A DNA stretch of 64,000 nt from Streptomyces acidiscabies (GCF_020010905.1 NZ_JAGJBY010000002.1:3906001-3970000); one strand, 5' to 3'. Counted from the first letter of the stretch, positions 1-8,768 are shown. Made by a program: numbers and translations. Notes: generated by a model from the sequence alone, not told the origin.

Positions 1-164
1 GACGTGAACAGGTCCGGCCAGAACGCGGCCAGCACCACCAGCACGACGACCACGCCCGAGACGACGAGACCGGGCCGGCGCACCAAGAACCGCACCACGC
101 GCCGGGGTTCGGGCGCGGGCTCGGCCCGCGCCTCGTCGGCCCTCTCCAGGACGGCCTGACTCAC
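1..164 (-). CDS. Peptide/nickel ABC transporter permease, DppC type (partial, N-terminus only)
   Basis: Only the first 54 codons lie in the window; the gene continues past base 1. It reads from GTG at 164, and this start overlaps the stop codon of the upstream permease gene (GTGA), so the two are translationally coupled. The visible protein has a polar, Ala/Glu/Arg-rich N-terminus followed by RRPGLVVSGVVVVLVVLAAF, the first transmembrane segment. A short basic stretch and then one helix is how DppC/OppC permeases start. With DppB and DppA immediately upstream, the job is import of peptides or a similar substrate. The ATPases presumably follow outside the window. The substrate cannot be read from this fragment. 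Confidence 0.8.
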   Translation of the reverse strand, partial: MSQAVLERADEARAEPAPEPRRVVRFLVRRPGLVVSGVVVVLVVLAAFWPDLFT

Positions 165-1120
165 GCGGCCACCGCCTTCCGGCTCGGCGCGACCACGATC
201 CGGGGATCGAGCAGCGGATAGACGAGGTCGACGAGGAGGTTCGCCAGCACGAACACCAGCGCCCCGAACACGACGACCCCTTGGACCAGCGGAATGTCCT
301 GCGCGGTGACGGCGGCTGCGGTCACCCGCCCGAGCCCGTCGCGCGAGAACACCGTCTCGACGACGACAGACCCGGCGACGAGCTGCCCGACGAGCAGCCC
401 CACGACGGTCAGCGCGGGCAGCGACGCGTTGCGCAGCGCGTGCCGCAGATGGATGCGCCACCGCCCGGCGCCCTTCGCGCGAGCCGTCTCGACGTACGCC
501 TGATCCAGCGCCGTGAGCAGGCTCTTGGCCAGCACCTGCGCGACCAGCGCGCCGGTCGGGACGGCGAGGGTGACGGCGGGCAGGATCAGCCCGTCCAGCC
601 CGTCGTTGCCGAACGCCGGGAACCAGCGCAGCCGGAACGAGAACAGCTCGACGAGGACCAGCCCGACCCAGAACGTCGGCACCGACACCCCGAGCGGCGG
701 CAGCGACAGCAGCGTCTGCCGCAGCCAGCGCGCCCGCGTGTACGTCGCGAGGACCGCGAGCCCGCCCCCGCAGACCACCGCCAACAGCAGGGCCAGCGAG
801 GTGAGTTGCAGGGTCTGCGGCAGCGCGTCGGCGATCGTCGAGGCGACCGGGCGGCCGGTGGAGATCGCGTCGCCGAAGTCGCCGCGCACCGCCCGCCCCA
901 ACGCGTCCGCGTACTGCGCGAGAAGCGGCTTGTCGAACCCGTACTCGCTTCGCAGCGCGGCGAGTTGGGCCGGGTCGATCTGCGCCGAGTCCGCACCGGC
1001 CCCGGCCATCGCCGAGACCGGGTCGCCCGGCAGGTAGTAGAGGATCACGAACGACACCGTGAACGCCGCCCACAGCACGCCCACCGCCTGGGCGAGCCGT
1101 TTCAGCACGTATCCGCGCAC
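161..1120 (-). CDS. Peptide ABC transporter permease, DppB type
   Basis: A 319-residue inner-membrane permease of the DppB/OppB family. It has the typical N-terminal helix with the family motif LPGDPV (around residue 33), a large loop, then five further hydrophobic segments. The binding-protein-dependent transport (EAA) loop is ARAKGAGRWRIHLRHALRNA near residue 220. It would form the translocation pore with the DppC-type subunit encoded just downstream. The start is GTG at 1120, four bases after the DppA stop, and the stop overlaps the start of the next gene, so the three genes form one operon. Family assignment is firm; the transported substrate is not. Confidence 0.92.
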   Translation of the reverse strand: MRGYVLKRLAQAVGVLWAAFTVSFVILYYLPGDPVSAMAGAGADSAQIDPAQLAALRSEYGFDKPLLAQYADALGRAVRGDFGDAISTGRPVASTIADALPQTLQLTSLALLLAVVCGGGLAVLATYTRARWLRQTLLSLPPLGVSVPTFWVGLVLVELFSFRLRWFPAFGNDGLDGLILPAVTLAVPTGALVAQVLAKSLLTALDQAYVETARAKGAGRWRIHLRHALRNASLPALTVVGLLVGQLVAGSVVVETVFSRDGLGRVTAAAVTAQDIPLVQGVVVFGALVFVLANLLVDLVYPLLDPRIVVAPSRKAVAA

Positions 1121-1124
1121 CGGC

Positions 1125-2735
1125 TCAGCCGATCCACGTGTCGTGGAGCTGGATACGACTGGAGGCGTCGAAGGCCAGGCCGTGCACCTTCTTCGCCACG
1201 CCGAGCTGTGTCTGGAGTTCGACGACCGGCACGGTGTAGGCGTTGTCGACGATCAACTGCTGTGCCTGGGCGACGAGTTCCTTGCGCCGGGCGGGGTCGG
1301 TGGCCGCCGCCTGCCCGGTGAGCGCGGTGTCCAGCGGTGTCGCGGGCAGCCGGTAGAGGTTCGCGAGCTTCGTGGAGAACGAGGAGCGCAGGATGTCCGG
1401 GTCGGCGCGGGTGATGTTGCCCCACAGGCCGTCGAAGTCGCCGGACTGCTGGACCTGGGCGAGCTGCGAGATCTGGAGCTGCTGGAGGACGATGCCGACT
1501 CCGACTTCCTTCAGCTGCTGCTGGATCAGCTCCAGGGCGGGCTGGTTGGTCGCCGAGTTCGCGAACCACTTCACCGTCAGGCTGAGTTTCGCGCCGTCCT
1601 TCGTACGGATGCCGTCGCCGCCCGGCTTCCAACCAGCCGCGTCCAGCAGGGACTTGGCCTTCGCCGCGTCGAACGCCAGGCCCGCGCCGAGGTCGGTGTA
1701 GTCGGGGGTCGTGTGGGCGAGGACGCTCGTCGCCGGCTGGGTGCCGGTCGGGAAGACGGTCGTGGCGACCTGCTGCCGGTCGATCGCGGTCCGGATCGCC
1801 TGCCGGACGCGGACGTCCTTGAGGACCGGCCGCGCGTTGTTCAGCGACAGGCCGAACACGATCCCCGGGTTGGCCCGCCGCTGGAGGTTCACCGAACCGC
1901 CTTGCAGCGCCGCCTCGTTGGCCTTGCCGACGCTGCTGATCGCGTCGACCTGACCGGACTGGAGACTCCCCGCGCGTACGCCCGCCTCGGGCACCACCTT
2001 GAACACCAGCTTGTCGAGATACGCCTCGCCCTGCTTGGTCCACAGCGACGAACCCCACGCGTACGCCGCGCGCCTGGCCAGCGTGATCGACTGGTTCTGG
2101 ACGTACCGCGTCAGCGTGAACGGCCCCGACCCGACGACCCCCTTGCTGCACTTCTCCTGCGGGGTGAGTTTCACGCTCGCCGAGGACTCGATGCCCAGCG
2201 AGTGCGTCGAAGTCGCTTGCAGGAACTGGGCGTTGGGGTTCTTGAACGTCACCCGTACGGTCAGCGGGTCGACGGCCGTCGTGCTCTCGACGCCGCTCAG
2301 ATAACCCTGCGCGAGGGTACCGAGCGCGCCGAGCTTCGGGACCGCGTCGAAGTTGTCCTTCACCACCTGTGCGGTCAGCGCCGAGCCGTCGCTGAAGGTC
2401 ACTCCGGGCCGCAGGCGGAACGTGAACTGCCGGGCGTCCGGGCTGACTTCCCAGCTCTTCGCGAGCCACGGCACGATCTTGCCGGTCTTCGGGTCCTGGT
2501 CCGTCAGCGAGTCCACGAGCTGCCGTACCGAGTAGATCGTGTCGTTGCTGCCGACCTGCTGCGGGTCGACGCAGCCGGCGTCCGAGCCGACGGCGAAGGT
2601 GAGCGTGCCGCCAGAGCGGGGCACGGTCGCGCCGGAGGCGGCGTCATCGGCTCCCGAGGAGCACGCGGCGAGCAGAAGCGCAGAGGTCACCAGTGCCGCC
2701 GATCTCGCGGCGCGCAGGGGAAGTTGAGCCGTCAC
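1125..2735 (-). CDS. Peptide ABC transporter substrate-binding lipoprotein, DppA/SBP family 5
   Basis: A 536-residue extracytoplasmic solute-binding protein. The N-terminus is a lipoprotein signal with lipobox LLLAAC, so the mature protein starts at the cysteine near residue 25 and is membrane anchored. The rest has family-5 hallmarks: an early YSVRQLVDSLTDQDPKTG-type stretch, SDGSALTAQVVKDNFDA and RQAIRTAIDR. It captures peptides, opines or other oligomers and hands them to the permeases encoded downstream. The GTG start at 2735 is supported by AGGAGA nine bases upstream. A candidate leader peptide lies 135 bases further upstream on the same strand and may tune expression. Substrate unknown. 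Confidence 0.93.
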   Translation of the reverse strand: MTAQLPLRAARSAALVTSALLLAACSSGADDAASGATVPRSGGTLTFAVGSDAGCVDPQQVGSNDTIYSVRQLVDSLTDQDPKTGKIVPWLAKSWEVSPDARQFTFRLRPGVTFSDGSALTAQVVKDNFDAVPKLGALGTLAQGYLSGVESTTAVDPLTVRVTFKNPNAQFLQATSTHSLGIESSASVKLTPQEKCSKGVVGSGPFTLTRYVQNQSITLARRAAYAWGSSLWTKQGEAYLDKLVFKVVPEAGVRAGSLQSGQVDAISSVGKANEAALQGGSVNLQRRANPGIVFGLSLNNARPVLKDVRVRQAIRTAIDRQQVATTVFPTGTQPATSVLAHTTPDYTDLGAGLAFDAAKAKSLLDAAGWKPGGDGIRTKDGAKLSLTVKWFANSATNQPALELIQQQLKEVGVGIVLQQLQISQLAQVQQSGDFDGLWGNITRADPDILRSSFSTKLANLYRLPATPLDTALTGQAAATDPARRKELVAQAQQLIVDNAYTVPVVELQTQLGVAKKVHGLAFDASSRIQLHDTWIG

Positions 2736-2869
2736 GGGACGGGGTCTCCTGTTCGTGTCACCGCGCGCCGCAGAGCAGGAGGGCGCGCGGAGTGAGCACC
2801 TCCGGTGGTGGGGGAGCGGAGGCGTGAAGGAAGAAAGGGGGGAGGGTCAGGCGGCGACGCGGAACGCGG

Positions 2870-2986
2870 TCAGCCGCGACACAGACAGCTGGTGCAGCGC
2901 TGGAGGTCGATGTGCCAGCGGCGGGAGAGCCCGGAGAAGAGCGCCAACTCGGCGCGAGGGACGCGGAGTTCACTGTCGTATGTCAC
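2870..2986 (-). CDS. Candidate leader peptide (38 aa) upstream of the peptide ABC transporter
   Basis: A short open frame starts at GTG 2986 behind a GGGAGGGA ribosome-binding site and ends in LSRRWHIDLQRCTSCLCRG. The pattern of an R-R-x-H-I-D-L-x-R core followed by serine and cysteines matches small leader peptides that recur in actinobacteria upstream of sulfur-compound and peptide transport genes; that family link comes from memory. The peptide lies 135 bases upstream of dppA on the same strand, which fits an attenuation-type role, possibly cysteine-responsive. The rest of 2736-3142 shows no other gene and no clear factor-independent terminator. The sequence pattern is clear; the regulatory role is inferred. 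Confidence 0.6.
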   Translation of the reverse strand: MTYDSELRVPRAELALFSGLSRRWHIDLQRCTSCLCRG

Positions 2987-3142
2987 GCCGGTCCCTCCCT
3001 GTCCAGAAGCCTGCTCCACAGGGGTACACACTGAGGGAGCCTCACTACCGATCACGAGCGTAAGGAGTGGCCTCCGCGAACGTCAACGGGTGATCCGAGG
3101 CGTGAGACATGGGCACGGCGGCACCGGCCCCGAACGCCCACC

Positions 3143-3721
3143 TCACCTGCGGAAGCTGAGCCGGAACAGCAGTGAGTGCGCGTCGTCCTCCGTCAGGCCG
3201 AGGGCCTTCGCGATGGTCTCCCAGGAGAGTTCGTCGGCCCGGACGTTGTAGGCGGCCTCGCGGCCCGCGTCGGAGGTGATGCGTTCCAGGGCCGTCACCG
3301 CGCGCAGCGCCGCCAAGGGGGCCTGGTCCGCCAAGTCGCCCAGTCTGCGGTCGAGTTCGTCGATCATCGCCTCGATGTCGGTGGGGAGGGGGACTGAGCG
3401 GGACTCCACCTCGCGGATGTGCCGGTCCCACTCCTCCTCCAGCGCCGAGGTGTCGTAGTCGTACGGGTGGTGGCGCGGGACCCGGGACCAGTCCAGGGGG
3501 TGGTGGGTCTCGCCGCGCCAGCCGCAGGAGCACGCCGCGCGCAGATGGCTCGCCTCGGGGGCGCGCAGCGTGCCGTCGTACACCCACCACTCGGTCGACT
3601 TCGGGATGTCGGCGCCGCTGCCGACGTCGAAGTACACCGGTCCCGGCTCGGTGCCGTCCGGGAGCACGGCGCGCGGCCTGCCCTCGTGCGACGTACCGAA
3701 GTTCTCCGTCCGCCACTCCAC
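3143..3721 (-). CDS. Conserved hypothetical protein
   Basis: A soluble 192-residue protein with normal Streptomyces codon usage. GTG at 3721 is preceded by GGAGGGG, which supports this start. The N-terminal half is rich in Trp, Gly and acidic residues and contains the pair AACSCGW (two cysteines, around residue 63), which could bind metal with nearby histidines. The C-terminal third, ending LSWETIAKALGLTEDDAHS, looks like a small helix-turn-helix of the kind that follows a helical dimerisation stretch. I do not recognise a named family. It could be a small DNA-binding protein. Its stop is far from the transporter operon and it is probably transcribed on its own. Confidence 0.7.
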   Translation of the reverse strand: MEWRTENFGTSHEGRPRAVLPDGTEPGPVYFDVGSGADIPKSTEWWVYDGTLRAPEASHLRAACSCGWRGETHHPLDWSRVPRHHPYDYDTSALEEEWDRHIREVESRSVPLPTDIEAMIDELDRRLGDLADQAPLAALRAVTALERITSDAGREAAYNVRADELSWETIAKALGLTEDDAHSLLFRLSFRR

Positions 3722-3781
3722 GACCCCTCCAAAGTCCGTGCCGTCCCTGGCACCTACCCCAGGCCGGAGCGGTCATGACTG

Positions 3782-4903
3782 TCAAGGGTGGCGCGGTGCC
3801 CGGCGCACGGTGAGGACGGCGACGTCGTCGTGCCGGCCGCCGTGCCCGGCGTACGCGCGGGCGTCGTCGTACAGCGCCTGCGGCAGGGCCGTGGGGGAGA
3901 GGTCCGAGAGGGCGGTGAGGCGTTCGTCGGCCGGGTAGAACGTGCCGTCCGCCGCGCGGGTCTCGGTGAGGCCGTCCGTGCTGAGGACGAGCGTCGCGTG
4001 CGCCGGGAAGTCGAACCAGTCGACGATCGTCGGCTCGGCCGCGAGTTCGGACAGGCCGAGGGGGACGCCGGAGTCGAGGTGCGGGGTGCTGACCTTGCCG
4101 TCGAGCACGACGTACGGCAGGACGTGGCCGCAGTTGACCGCCTGCGCCTCGTCGTCCAGGTCGATGCCGAGGATCAGCGCCGTGACGAACCGCTCGTCCT
4201 CGCCGGTGTCGGTGGCGTAGGAGTTGTGGCGGACGACGGCCGCGTCCAGCGCGTCGACCAGGGCCGTCAGGGTCGGCTCGCGGTGGGCCGCCTCGCGGAA
4301 CGCCCCTATCACCGCGAACGCCGCGCCCACCGCCGTGAGGCCCTTGCCCTGGACGTCGCCGATGAGGACGCGGGTTCCCCACGGGGTCGCGACGACGTCG
4401 TAGATGTCGCCGCCGACGAGGCGGTCCTCGTGGAGGGGCTCGTACACGCCGTTGACCAGGACGTCGTCCGTGACCAGGGGGAGGGGGTGCAGGATGTGGC
4501 GCTGCATCGCGGCGGCCGTCGAGCGCAGGCGGAGCATCTCGTGCTCACGCCGGATGCGGTAGCCGCAGGCGTACGTCGACGCGATGCCCAGCGCGATCGT
4601 GATCGCCACCATCAGGATCCGGTCGAGCCAGTGCCCGCCCGGCCCGCGTGTCACCACCGTCGTCGACACGACGACCGCCGTCCACGAGGCGACGAACGCG
4701 GTCTGCCGTACGGTGCACAGCGCGGCGGCGGCCCCCGGCAGGAACACCAGCAGCCCCAGCAGCAGCACCGCCGAACCGGACAGCTCCCCCAACGCCTCCA
4801 CCGACACCGTCACCCCGACAACGGCCAGCGCGAGCTGAACGTTCCCGGGCGGCTCGATGGCCTCGATGGCCTCAACAGGTCTCGCACGACGGCTACCGGA
4901 CAT
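3782..4903 (-). CDS. Membrane-anchored PP2C/SpoIIE-family serine phosphatase
   Basis: A 373-residue protein. Residues ~20-130 hold about four hydrophobic segments and a short charged linker (RIRREHEMLRLR). The rest is a SpoIIE-type PP2C domain with metal-binding acidic motifs: VGGDIYDV, LIGDVQGKG, STDGLTE and the terminal GGRHDDVAVL. Such proteins dephosphorylate anti-anti-sigma factors and are numerous in Streptomyces. No sensory PAS or GAF domain is present, so input would come through the membrane segments. ATG at 4903 follows GGGAG. There is no partner kinase or anti-sigma factor gene nearby, so its partner is unknown. Confidence 0.88.
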   Translation of the reverse strand: MSGSRRARPVEAIEAIEPPGNVQLALAVVGVTVSVEALGELSGSAVLLLGLLVFLPGAAAALCTVRQTAFVASWTAVVVSTTVVTRGPGGHWLDRILMVAITIALGIASTYACGYRIRREHEMLRLRSTAAAMQRHILHPLPLVTDDVLVNGVYEPLHEDRLVGGDIYDVVATPWGTRVLIGDVQGKGLTAVGAAFAVIGAFREAAHREPTLTALVDALDAAVVRHNSYATDTGEDERFVTALILGIDLDDEAQAVNCGHVLPYVVLDGKVSTPHLDSGVPLGLSELAAEPTIVDWFDFPAHATLVLSTDGLTETRAADGTFYPADERLTALSDLSPTALPQALYDDARAYAGHGGRHDDVAVLTVRRAPRHP

Positions 4904-5000
4904 CGGAACTCCCGGGCAGGTGATGATCTGGTCATACCGTATGCAGTCACACTGCCTTACGAAGAATCGCCCCGCCGCTCCGAAGCGTCTGCGGCAAAGC

Positions 5001-5044
5001 CGATCGCCGCCGCCCCCGACAGGGATCGGGCGCGGCGGCGATCG
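5001..5044 (-). terminator. Strong hairpin downstream of cchA
   Basis: Perfect 13-bp inverted repeat CGATCGCCGCCGC (5001-5013) with its complement at 5032-5044, about 35 bases past the cchA stop on the minus strand. It lies between cchA and the phosphatase gene, where termination of cchA transcription is expected. No U-tract follows, which is usual in Streptomyces. Confidence 0.6.
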
Positions 5045-5050
5045 GAGGCC

Positions 5051-5073
5051 GGCCCCGGGACCGTACCGGGGCC
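5051..5073 (-). terminator. Second hairpin directly after cchA
   Basis: GGCCCCGG (5051-5058) pairs with CCGGGGCC (5066-5073) around a 7-base loop, seven bases past the cchA stop. With the hairpin at 5001-5044 it makes a tandem terminator that would insulate the phosphatase gene from iron-regulated transcription. Confidence 0.55.
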
Positions 5074-5079
5074 GACGGA

Positions 5080-6027
5080 TCAGGGGCGGGTGGTGAGGTA
5101 GCCGCCCATGGAGGTGAAGTAGTCGGTGGCCGCGAGTTCCTGGCCGTCCGCCGTGCGGACCCGGGTGATCGCGAGGCCGTGGTTGCGGCCCGTGCGGGCG
5201 TCGGCGCCGGCGACGATGACCACGCCCTCGCCCTCGCGGTAGAAGATGCGGCCCGGGGTGCCGCCGTAGCGCGCTTCGGACACGAAGGACGCCAGGATCT
5301 CCAGGCGCTTGCCCTTGTGGTACGTGAACGCGCTGGGGTACGGGGCCGACTGGGCGCGGACCAGACGCTCCAGGACCTCCGCCGGCCACTCCCAGTCGAT
5401 GCGGATGTCGTCCTCGGCGCGCTTGTGGAAGAACGTCGCCTGCGAGCGGTCCTGCTTCGTGAACTCCGTTTTCCCGGAGGCGATTTCGGCGAGCGCGGCG
5501 ACCGTGACGGGGGCGATGAGATCGACCGTCTTGTGGAAGAGGTCGGTGGTCGTGTCGGTGGGCCCGACAGCCACGGACTCCTGGCGGACGATGTCACCGG
5601 CGTCCAGCTCGTCGTTCATCATGTGCGCGGTGACGCCGACTTCGGGCTCCCCGTTGATGAGCGCCCAGATCAGCGGCGAGAACCCGGCGTACTTCGGCAG
5701 CAGCGAGTCGTGGATGTTGAGCGTGCCGTGCCGGGGCAGCCCGAAGATGCGCGGCGGGATCCACGTACGCCAGTTGTTGGCGACGATGATGTCCGGGTCG
5801 GCGTCCTTGAGGCGCTGGAAGAGTTCCTCGTCGTCGGGCCGGTTGCGGATGACGACCGGTACGCCGTGCTCCTCGGCGAGGTCGGCGACCGAGTCGCTCC
5901 AGATCTTCTCGTAGGCGTGCTCGCTCCTGGGGTGCGTGACGACCAGCACCACGTCGTGCTCGGAGTCCAGAAGGGCTTGGAGGGTGCGGTGCCCCCAGGT
6001 CTGGTAACCGAACATGACGACCCGCAT
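5080..6027 (-). CDS. cchA: Coelichelin N5-hydroxyornithine formyltransferase CchA
   Basis: A 315-residue formyltransferase related to methionyl-tRNA formyltransferase. The formyl-folate catalytic region is visible as NIHDSLLPKYAGFSPLIWAL (around residues 106-125), with conserved Asn, His and the later Asp of LDAGDIV. In coelichelin biosynthesis it transfers the formyl group of N10-formyl-tetrahydrofolate to N5-hydroxyornithine, giving the residue loaded by the first NRPS module. ATG 6027 (MRVVMFGYQ) is the likely start because the family begins at this beta-strand and GAGGAA lies just upstream. It is divergent from cchB with two iron boxes between them. Confidence 0.95.
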   Translation of the reverse strand: MRVVMFGYQTWGHRTLQALLDSEHDVVLVVTHPRSEHAYEKIWSDSVADLAEEHGVPVVIRNRPDDEELFQRLKDADPDIIVANNWRTWIPPRIFGLPRHGTLNIHDSLLPKYAGFSPLIWALINGEPEVGVTAHMMNDELDAGDIVRQESVAVGPTDTTTDLFHKTVDLIAPVTVAALAEIASGKTEFTKQDRSQATFFHKRAEDDIRIDWEWPAEVLERLVRAQSAPYPSAFTYHKGKRLEILASFVSEARYGGTPGRIFYREGEGVVIVAGADARTGRNHGLAITRVRTADGQELAATDYFTSMGGYLTTRP

Positions 6028-6079
6028 GGGGTTCCTCCTCGAAGCAGGGCTGACCGGATCAAGCGACGTGCGGATCAAG

Positions 6080-6098
6080 TAAAGCAAGGCTTACCTTA
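6080..6098 (-). promoter_or_regulatory. Iron box for cchA
   Basis: TAAAGCAAGGCTTACCTTA matches 13 of 19 positions of the DmdR/IdeR/DtxR consensus TTAGGTTAGGCTAACCTAA. It lies 53 bases upstream of the cchA start and is the weaker of two boxes in the cchA-cchB divergent region. It predicts repression by the iron-loaded regulator. Confidence 0.75.
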
Positions 6099-6173
6099 GC
6101 TTTCAACGGGCGCTTCCGGATCGCCTGTTGATGCCGGGTGGTTCACGGCACCCCTATCGACAGCTCAACCGGA

Positions 6174-6192
6174 TTAGCTTAGGCTCACCTAA
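6174..6192 (+). promoter_or_regulatory. Iron box for cchB
   Basis: TTAGCTTAGGCTCACCTAA matches 17 of 19 positions of the DmdR/IdeR consensus. It lies 91 bases upstream of the cchB start and probably controls cchB through cchD. Confidence 0.88.
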
Positions 6193-6282
6193 GTTGCCGG
6201 TGTGCCGCTGTTCGGCATGCCCGTCATCCCGCACTTTCCCCCACGCCGACACATGGCGACTGCCCCGCACGATGGGAGAGAC

Positions 6283-7629
6283 ATGTCACAGGTGCTTCCT
6301 GCTGGCTCACCACTGGTCCACGACCTCATTGGGATCGGCTTCGGCCCGTCCAATGTGGCCATGGCGATCGCTCTGGAGGAGCACAACACCCGTATCGGCG
6401 ACGGGAAGGCGGTGACCGCCCACTTCTTCGAGCAGCAGCCCCGCTTCGGCTGGCACCGGGGCATGCTCATCGACGACGCGACGATGCAGGTGTCCTTCCT
6501 GAAGGACCTGGTGACGCTCCGGAACCCGGCCAGCGAGTACAGCTTCCTGTGCTACCTCCAGAGCAAGGGCCGGATGATCGACTTCATCAACCACAAGAGC
6601 CTGTTCCCGCTGCGCGTCGAGTTCCACGACTACTTCGAGTGGGCCGCAGCCAAGGTCGGCGACATGGTCTCGTACGGCCATGAAGTCGTCGGCGTGGAAC
6701 CGGTGTTGCGCGACGGCGAGATCGACTACCTCGACGTCACCGTCCGTTCCCCCGAGGGCCTCGCCGTCCACCGCGCCCGCAACCTCGTCATCGGCACCGG
6801 CCTGCGCCCCCTCATGCCCGAGGGCGTCGAGCGAGGCGAGCGCCTCTGGCACAACTCCGAACTCCTCGCGAAGGTCGAGGGGTTGGAGGGCACCGACCCG
6901 ACCCGGTTCGTCGTCGTCGGGGCCGGCCAGTCCGCCGCCGAGAACGTCGCCTACCTGCACCGCAGATTCCCGAACGCCGAGGTGTGCGCGGTCTTCTCGC
7001 GCTACGGCTACAGCCCCGCCGACGACAGCGCGTTCGCCAACCGCATCTTCGACCCGCAGGCCGTCGACGAGTACTTCGAGGCGCCCGAGGCCGTCAAGAA
7101 GCGGCTGATGGACTACCACGGCAACACCAACTACTCCGTGGTGGACATCGATTTGATCGACGACCTGTACCGCCAGTCGTACCAGGAGAAGGTCCTCGGC
7201 ACCGAGCGCCTGAAGTTCATCAACGTCTCCCGCCTCACCGGCGTCACCGAGACCGAGGAGAAGGCCACGGCCACCGTGACCTCCCTGGTCACGGGCGAGG
7301 AGACGGAACTCGACGCGGACGTCGTCGTGTTCGCCACCGGCTACAGCCCCGTCGACCCCCTCGGCCTCCTCGGCGAGGTCGGCAGCCGCTGCCTGCGCGA
7401 CGACGAGGGCCGCGTCCGCGTCGAGCGCGACTACCGCATCGCCACCGCGCCCGGCGTCAACGCCGGCATCTACCTCCAGGGCGGCACCGAGCACACCCAC
7501 GGCATCACCTCCTCCCTGCTCTCCAACACGGCGATCAGGGTCGGCGAGATCCTCGACTCGCTCCTCGACCGGGGCCTCAAGTCCGCCTCGGACGCGGCCC
7601 GTTCGGTCGCTGAGGGCACCACCCGCTGA
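6283..7629 (+). CDS. cchB: L-ornithine N5-monooxygenase CchB
   Basis: A 448-residue flavin-dependent N-hydroxylating monooxygenase of the SidA/PvdA/IucD family. The FAD dinucleotide motif is GIGFGPSN near the N-terminus, the NADPH motif is VVGAGQSAAE in the middle, and the family ATGY motif occurs near residue 350. It makes N5-hydroxyornithine, the hydroxamate precursor used twice as the formyl derivative and once unformylated in coelichelin. ATG 6283 (MSQVLPAG) is preferred over in-frame starts further upstream because GGGAGAG precedes it and homology begins here. It is first in the iron-regulated cchBCD transcript. Confidence 0.96.
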   Translation: MSQVLPAGSPLVHDLIGIGFGPSNVAMAIALEEHNTRIGDGKAVTAHFFEQQPRFGWHRGMLIDDATMQVSFLKDLVTLRNPASEYSFLCYLQSKGRMIDFINHKSLFPLRVEFHDYFEWAAAKVGDMVSYGHEVVGVEPVLRDGEIDYLDVTVRSPEGLAVHRARNLVIGTGLRPLMPEGVERGERLWHNSELLAKVEGLEGTDPTRFVVVGAGQSAAENVAYLHRRFPNAEVCAVFSRYGYSPADDSAFANRIFDPQAVDEYFEAPEAVKKRLMDYHGNTNYSVVDIDLIDDLYRQSYQEKVLGTERLKFINVSRLTGVTETEEKATATVTSLVTGEETELDADVVVFATGYSPVDPLGLLGEVGSRCLRDDEGRVRVERDYRIATAPGVNAGIYLQGGTEHTHGITSSLLSNTAIRVGEILDSLLDRGLKSASDAARSVAEGTTR

Positions 7630-7636
7630 GCCTTCC

Positions 7637-7662
7637 GGCCCCGCGCTCCCGGGCGCGGGGCC
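7637..7662 (+). terminator. Hairpin between cchB and cchC
   Basis: GGCCCCGCGC (7637-7646) pairs perfectly with GCGCGGGGCC (7653-7662) around a 6-base loop, eight bases after the cchB stop and 48 before cchC. As an intra-operon hairpin it may attenuate transporter expression relative to cchB or stabilise the upstream message. No iron box precedes cchC, so cchC probably depends on read-through. Confidence 0.5.
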
Positions 7663-7709
7663 CGACCGGCCGCGATCACCCACAGACCGAAGAGATAACG
7701 TACGACGAC

Positions 7710-8768
7710 ATGGGCACGACTACTGCTGCGCGCCCCGTGACCGGGGGGTCGAGGCACACCCGCCGACGCCGGGTCGCGGGTCTGGGCACCCTCCTGGTGG
7801 TCCTGGTGATCGCCTCGGCACTCTCCCTGGCCGTCGGGGCGCGGGCGCTGAGCCTGAGCGAGGTGTGGCACGGCCTCCTCGGCGCGCCGACCGACGACCA
7901 GCGGCTCACCGAGATCCGTCTCATCGTCCGGACGGTACGGGTGCCGCGCACGGTCCTCGCGGTCGTCGCCGGCATCGCGCTCGGCGTCGGCGGCTCCCTC
8001 ATCCAGGGCTACACCCGCAACCCCATAGCCGACACAGGGCTGTTGGGCGTCAACGCGGGCGCGTCCTTCGCGGTCGTCACCGCGATCGCCGTGTTCGGGT
8101 TCACCAGCCCCTTCGCGTACGTGTGGTTCGCGTTCCTCGGCGCCGGGCTCGCCGGAGTCGTCGTGTTCGGACTCGCCAGCATCGGCCGGGGCGCCGGGAA
8201 CCCGCTCACCCTCGCCCTCGCCGGGCAGGGCATCACCGTCTTCCTCGCCGCCATGACCACCGCGATCTCGCTCGGCAACCAGACCGCGCTGAACGCGCTG
8301 CGGTTCTGGAACGCCGGGTCGGTCGCCGGGGTCGGCTTCGACGTCATCTGGCCCATCGCCGGGTTCGTCGCCGTCGGCCTCGTCCTGGCCGTCGCGACCC
8401 TGCCCGCGATGAACCTCCTCAACCTGGGCGACGACGTGGCGCGCGGACTCGGCGTCGACGTCACCCGCAGCCGGATCATCGGCATCACGGCCATCACGCT
8501 TCTCGCGGGCGCCGCCACCGCCGCCTGCGGGCCCATCGCGTTCCTCGGCCTGATGGTCGCCCACATCGCCCGCTCCCTCACCGGCCCCGACTACCGCTGG
8601 CTCGTGCCGTACGCCGGACTGCTCGGCGCGGTCGTCCTGCTGGTCTGCGACATCGCGGGCCGACTCGTCGTCAGGCCGGGCGAGTTGGACGCCGGAGTCG
8701 TCGTATCGCTGCTGGGGGCGCCGTTCTTCGCCGTCCTCGTCTACCGAGGAAAGTTCAAGAGCGCATGA
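7710..8768 (+). CDS. cchC: Ferric-coelichelin ABC importer permease CchC
   Basis: A 352-residue FecCD/BtuC-family permease with about nine to ten transmembrane segments. Family stretches are visible: VRTVRVPRTVLAVVAGIALG followed by GG-x-x-I-Q-G-Y-T-R-N-P-I-A-D, and the cytoplasmic coupling region GPIAFLGLMVAHIAR near residue 275. It forms the membrane channel with CchD, powered by CchE and fed by the lipoprotein CchF. The stop overlaps the cchD start (ATGA at 8765-8768), consistent with equimolar synthesis of the two permeases. The N-terminal ~30 residues are polar and basic. Confidence 0.95.
   Translation: MGTTTAARPVTGGSRHTRRRRVAGLGTLLVVLVIASALSLAVGARALSLSEVWHGLLGAPTDDQRLTEIRLIVRTVRVPRTVLAVVAGIALGVGGSLIQGYTRNPIADTGLLGVNAGASFAVVTAIAVFGFTSPFAYVWFAFLGAGLAGVVVFGLASIGRGAGNPLTLALAGQGITVFLAAMTTAISLGNQTALNALRFWNAGSVAGVGFDVIWPIAGFVAVGLVLAVATLPAMNLLNLGDDVARGLGVDVTRSRIIGITAITLLAGAATAACGPIAFLGLMVAHIARSLTGPDYRWLVPYAGLLGAVVLLVCDIAGRLVVRPGELDAGVVVSLLGAPFFAVLVYRGKFKSA

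Noticed and set aside
7865..8764. Open extension of the cchD frame inside cchC
   Set aside because: The extension is an Arg/His-rich shadow of cchC. The ATGA overlap at 8765 and family homology give the real start.
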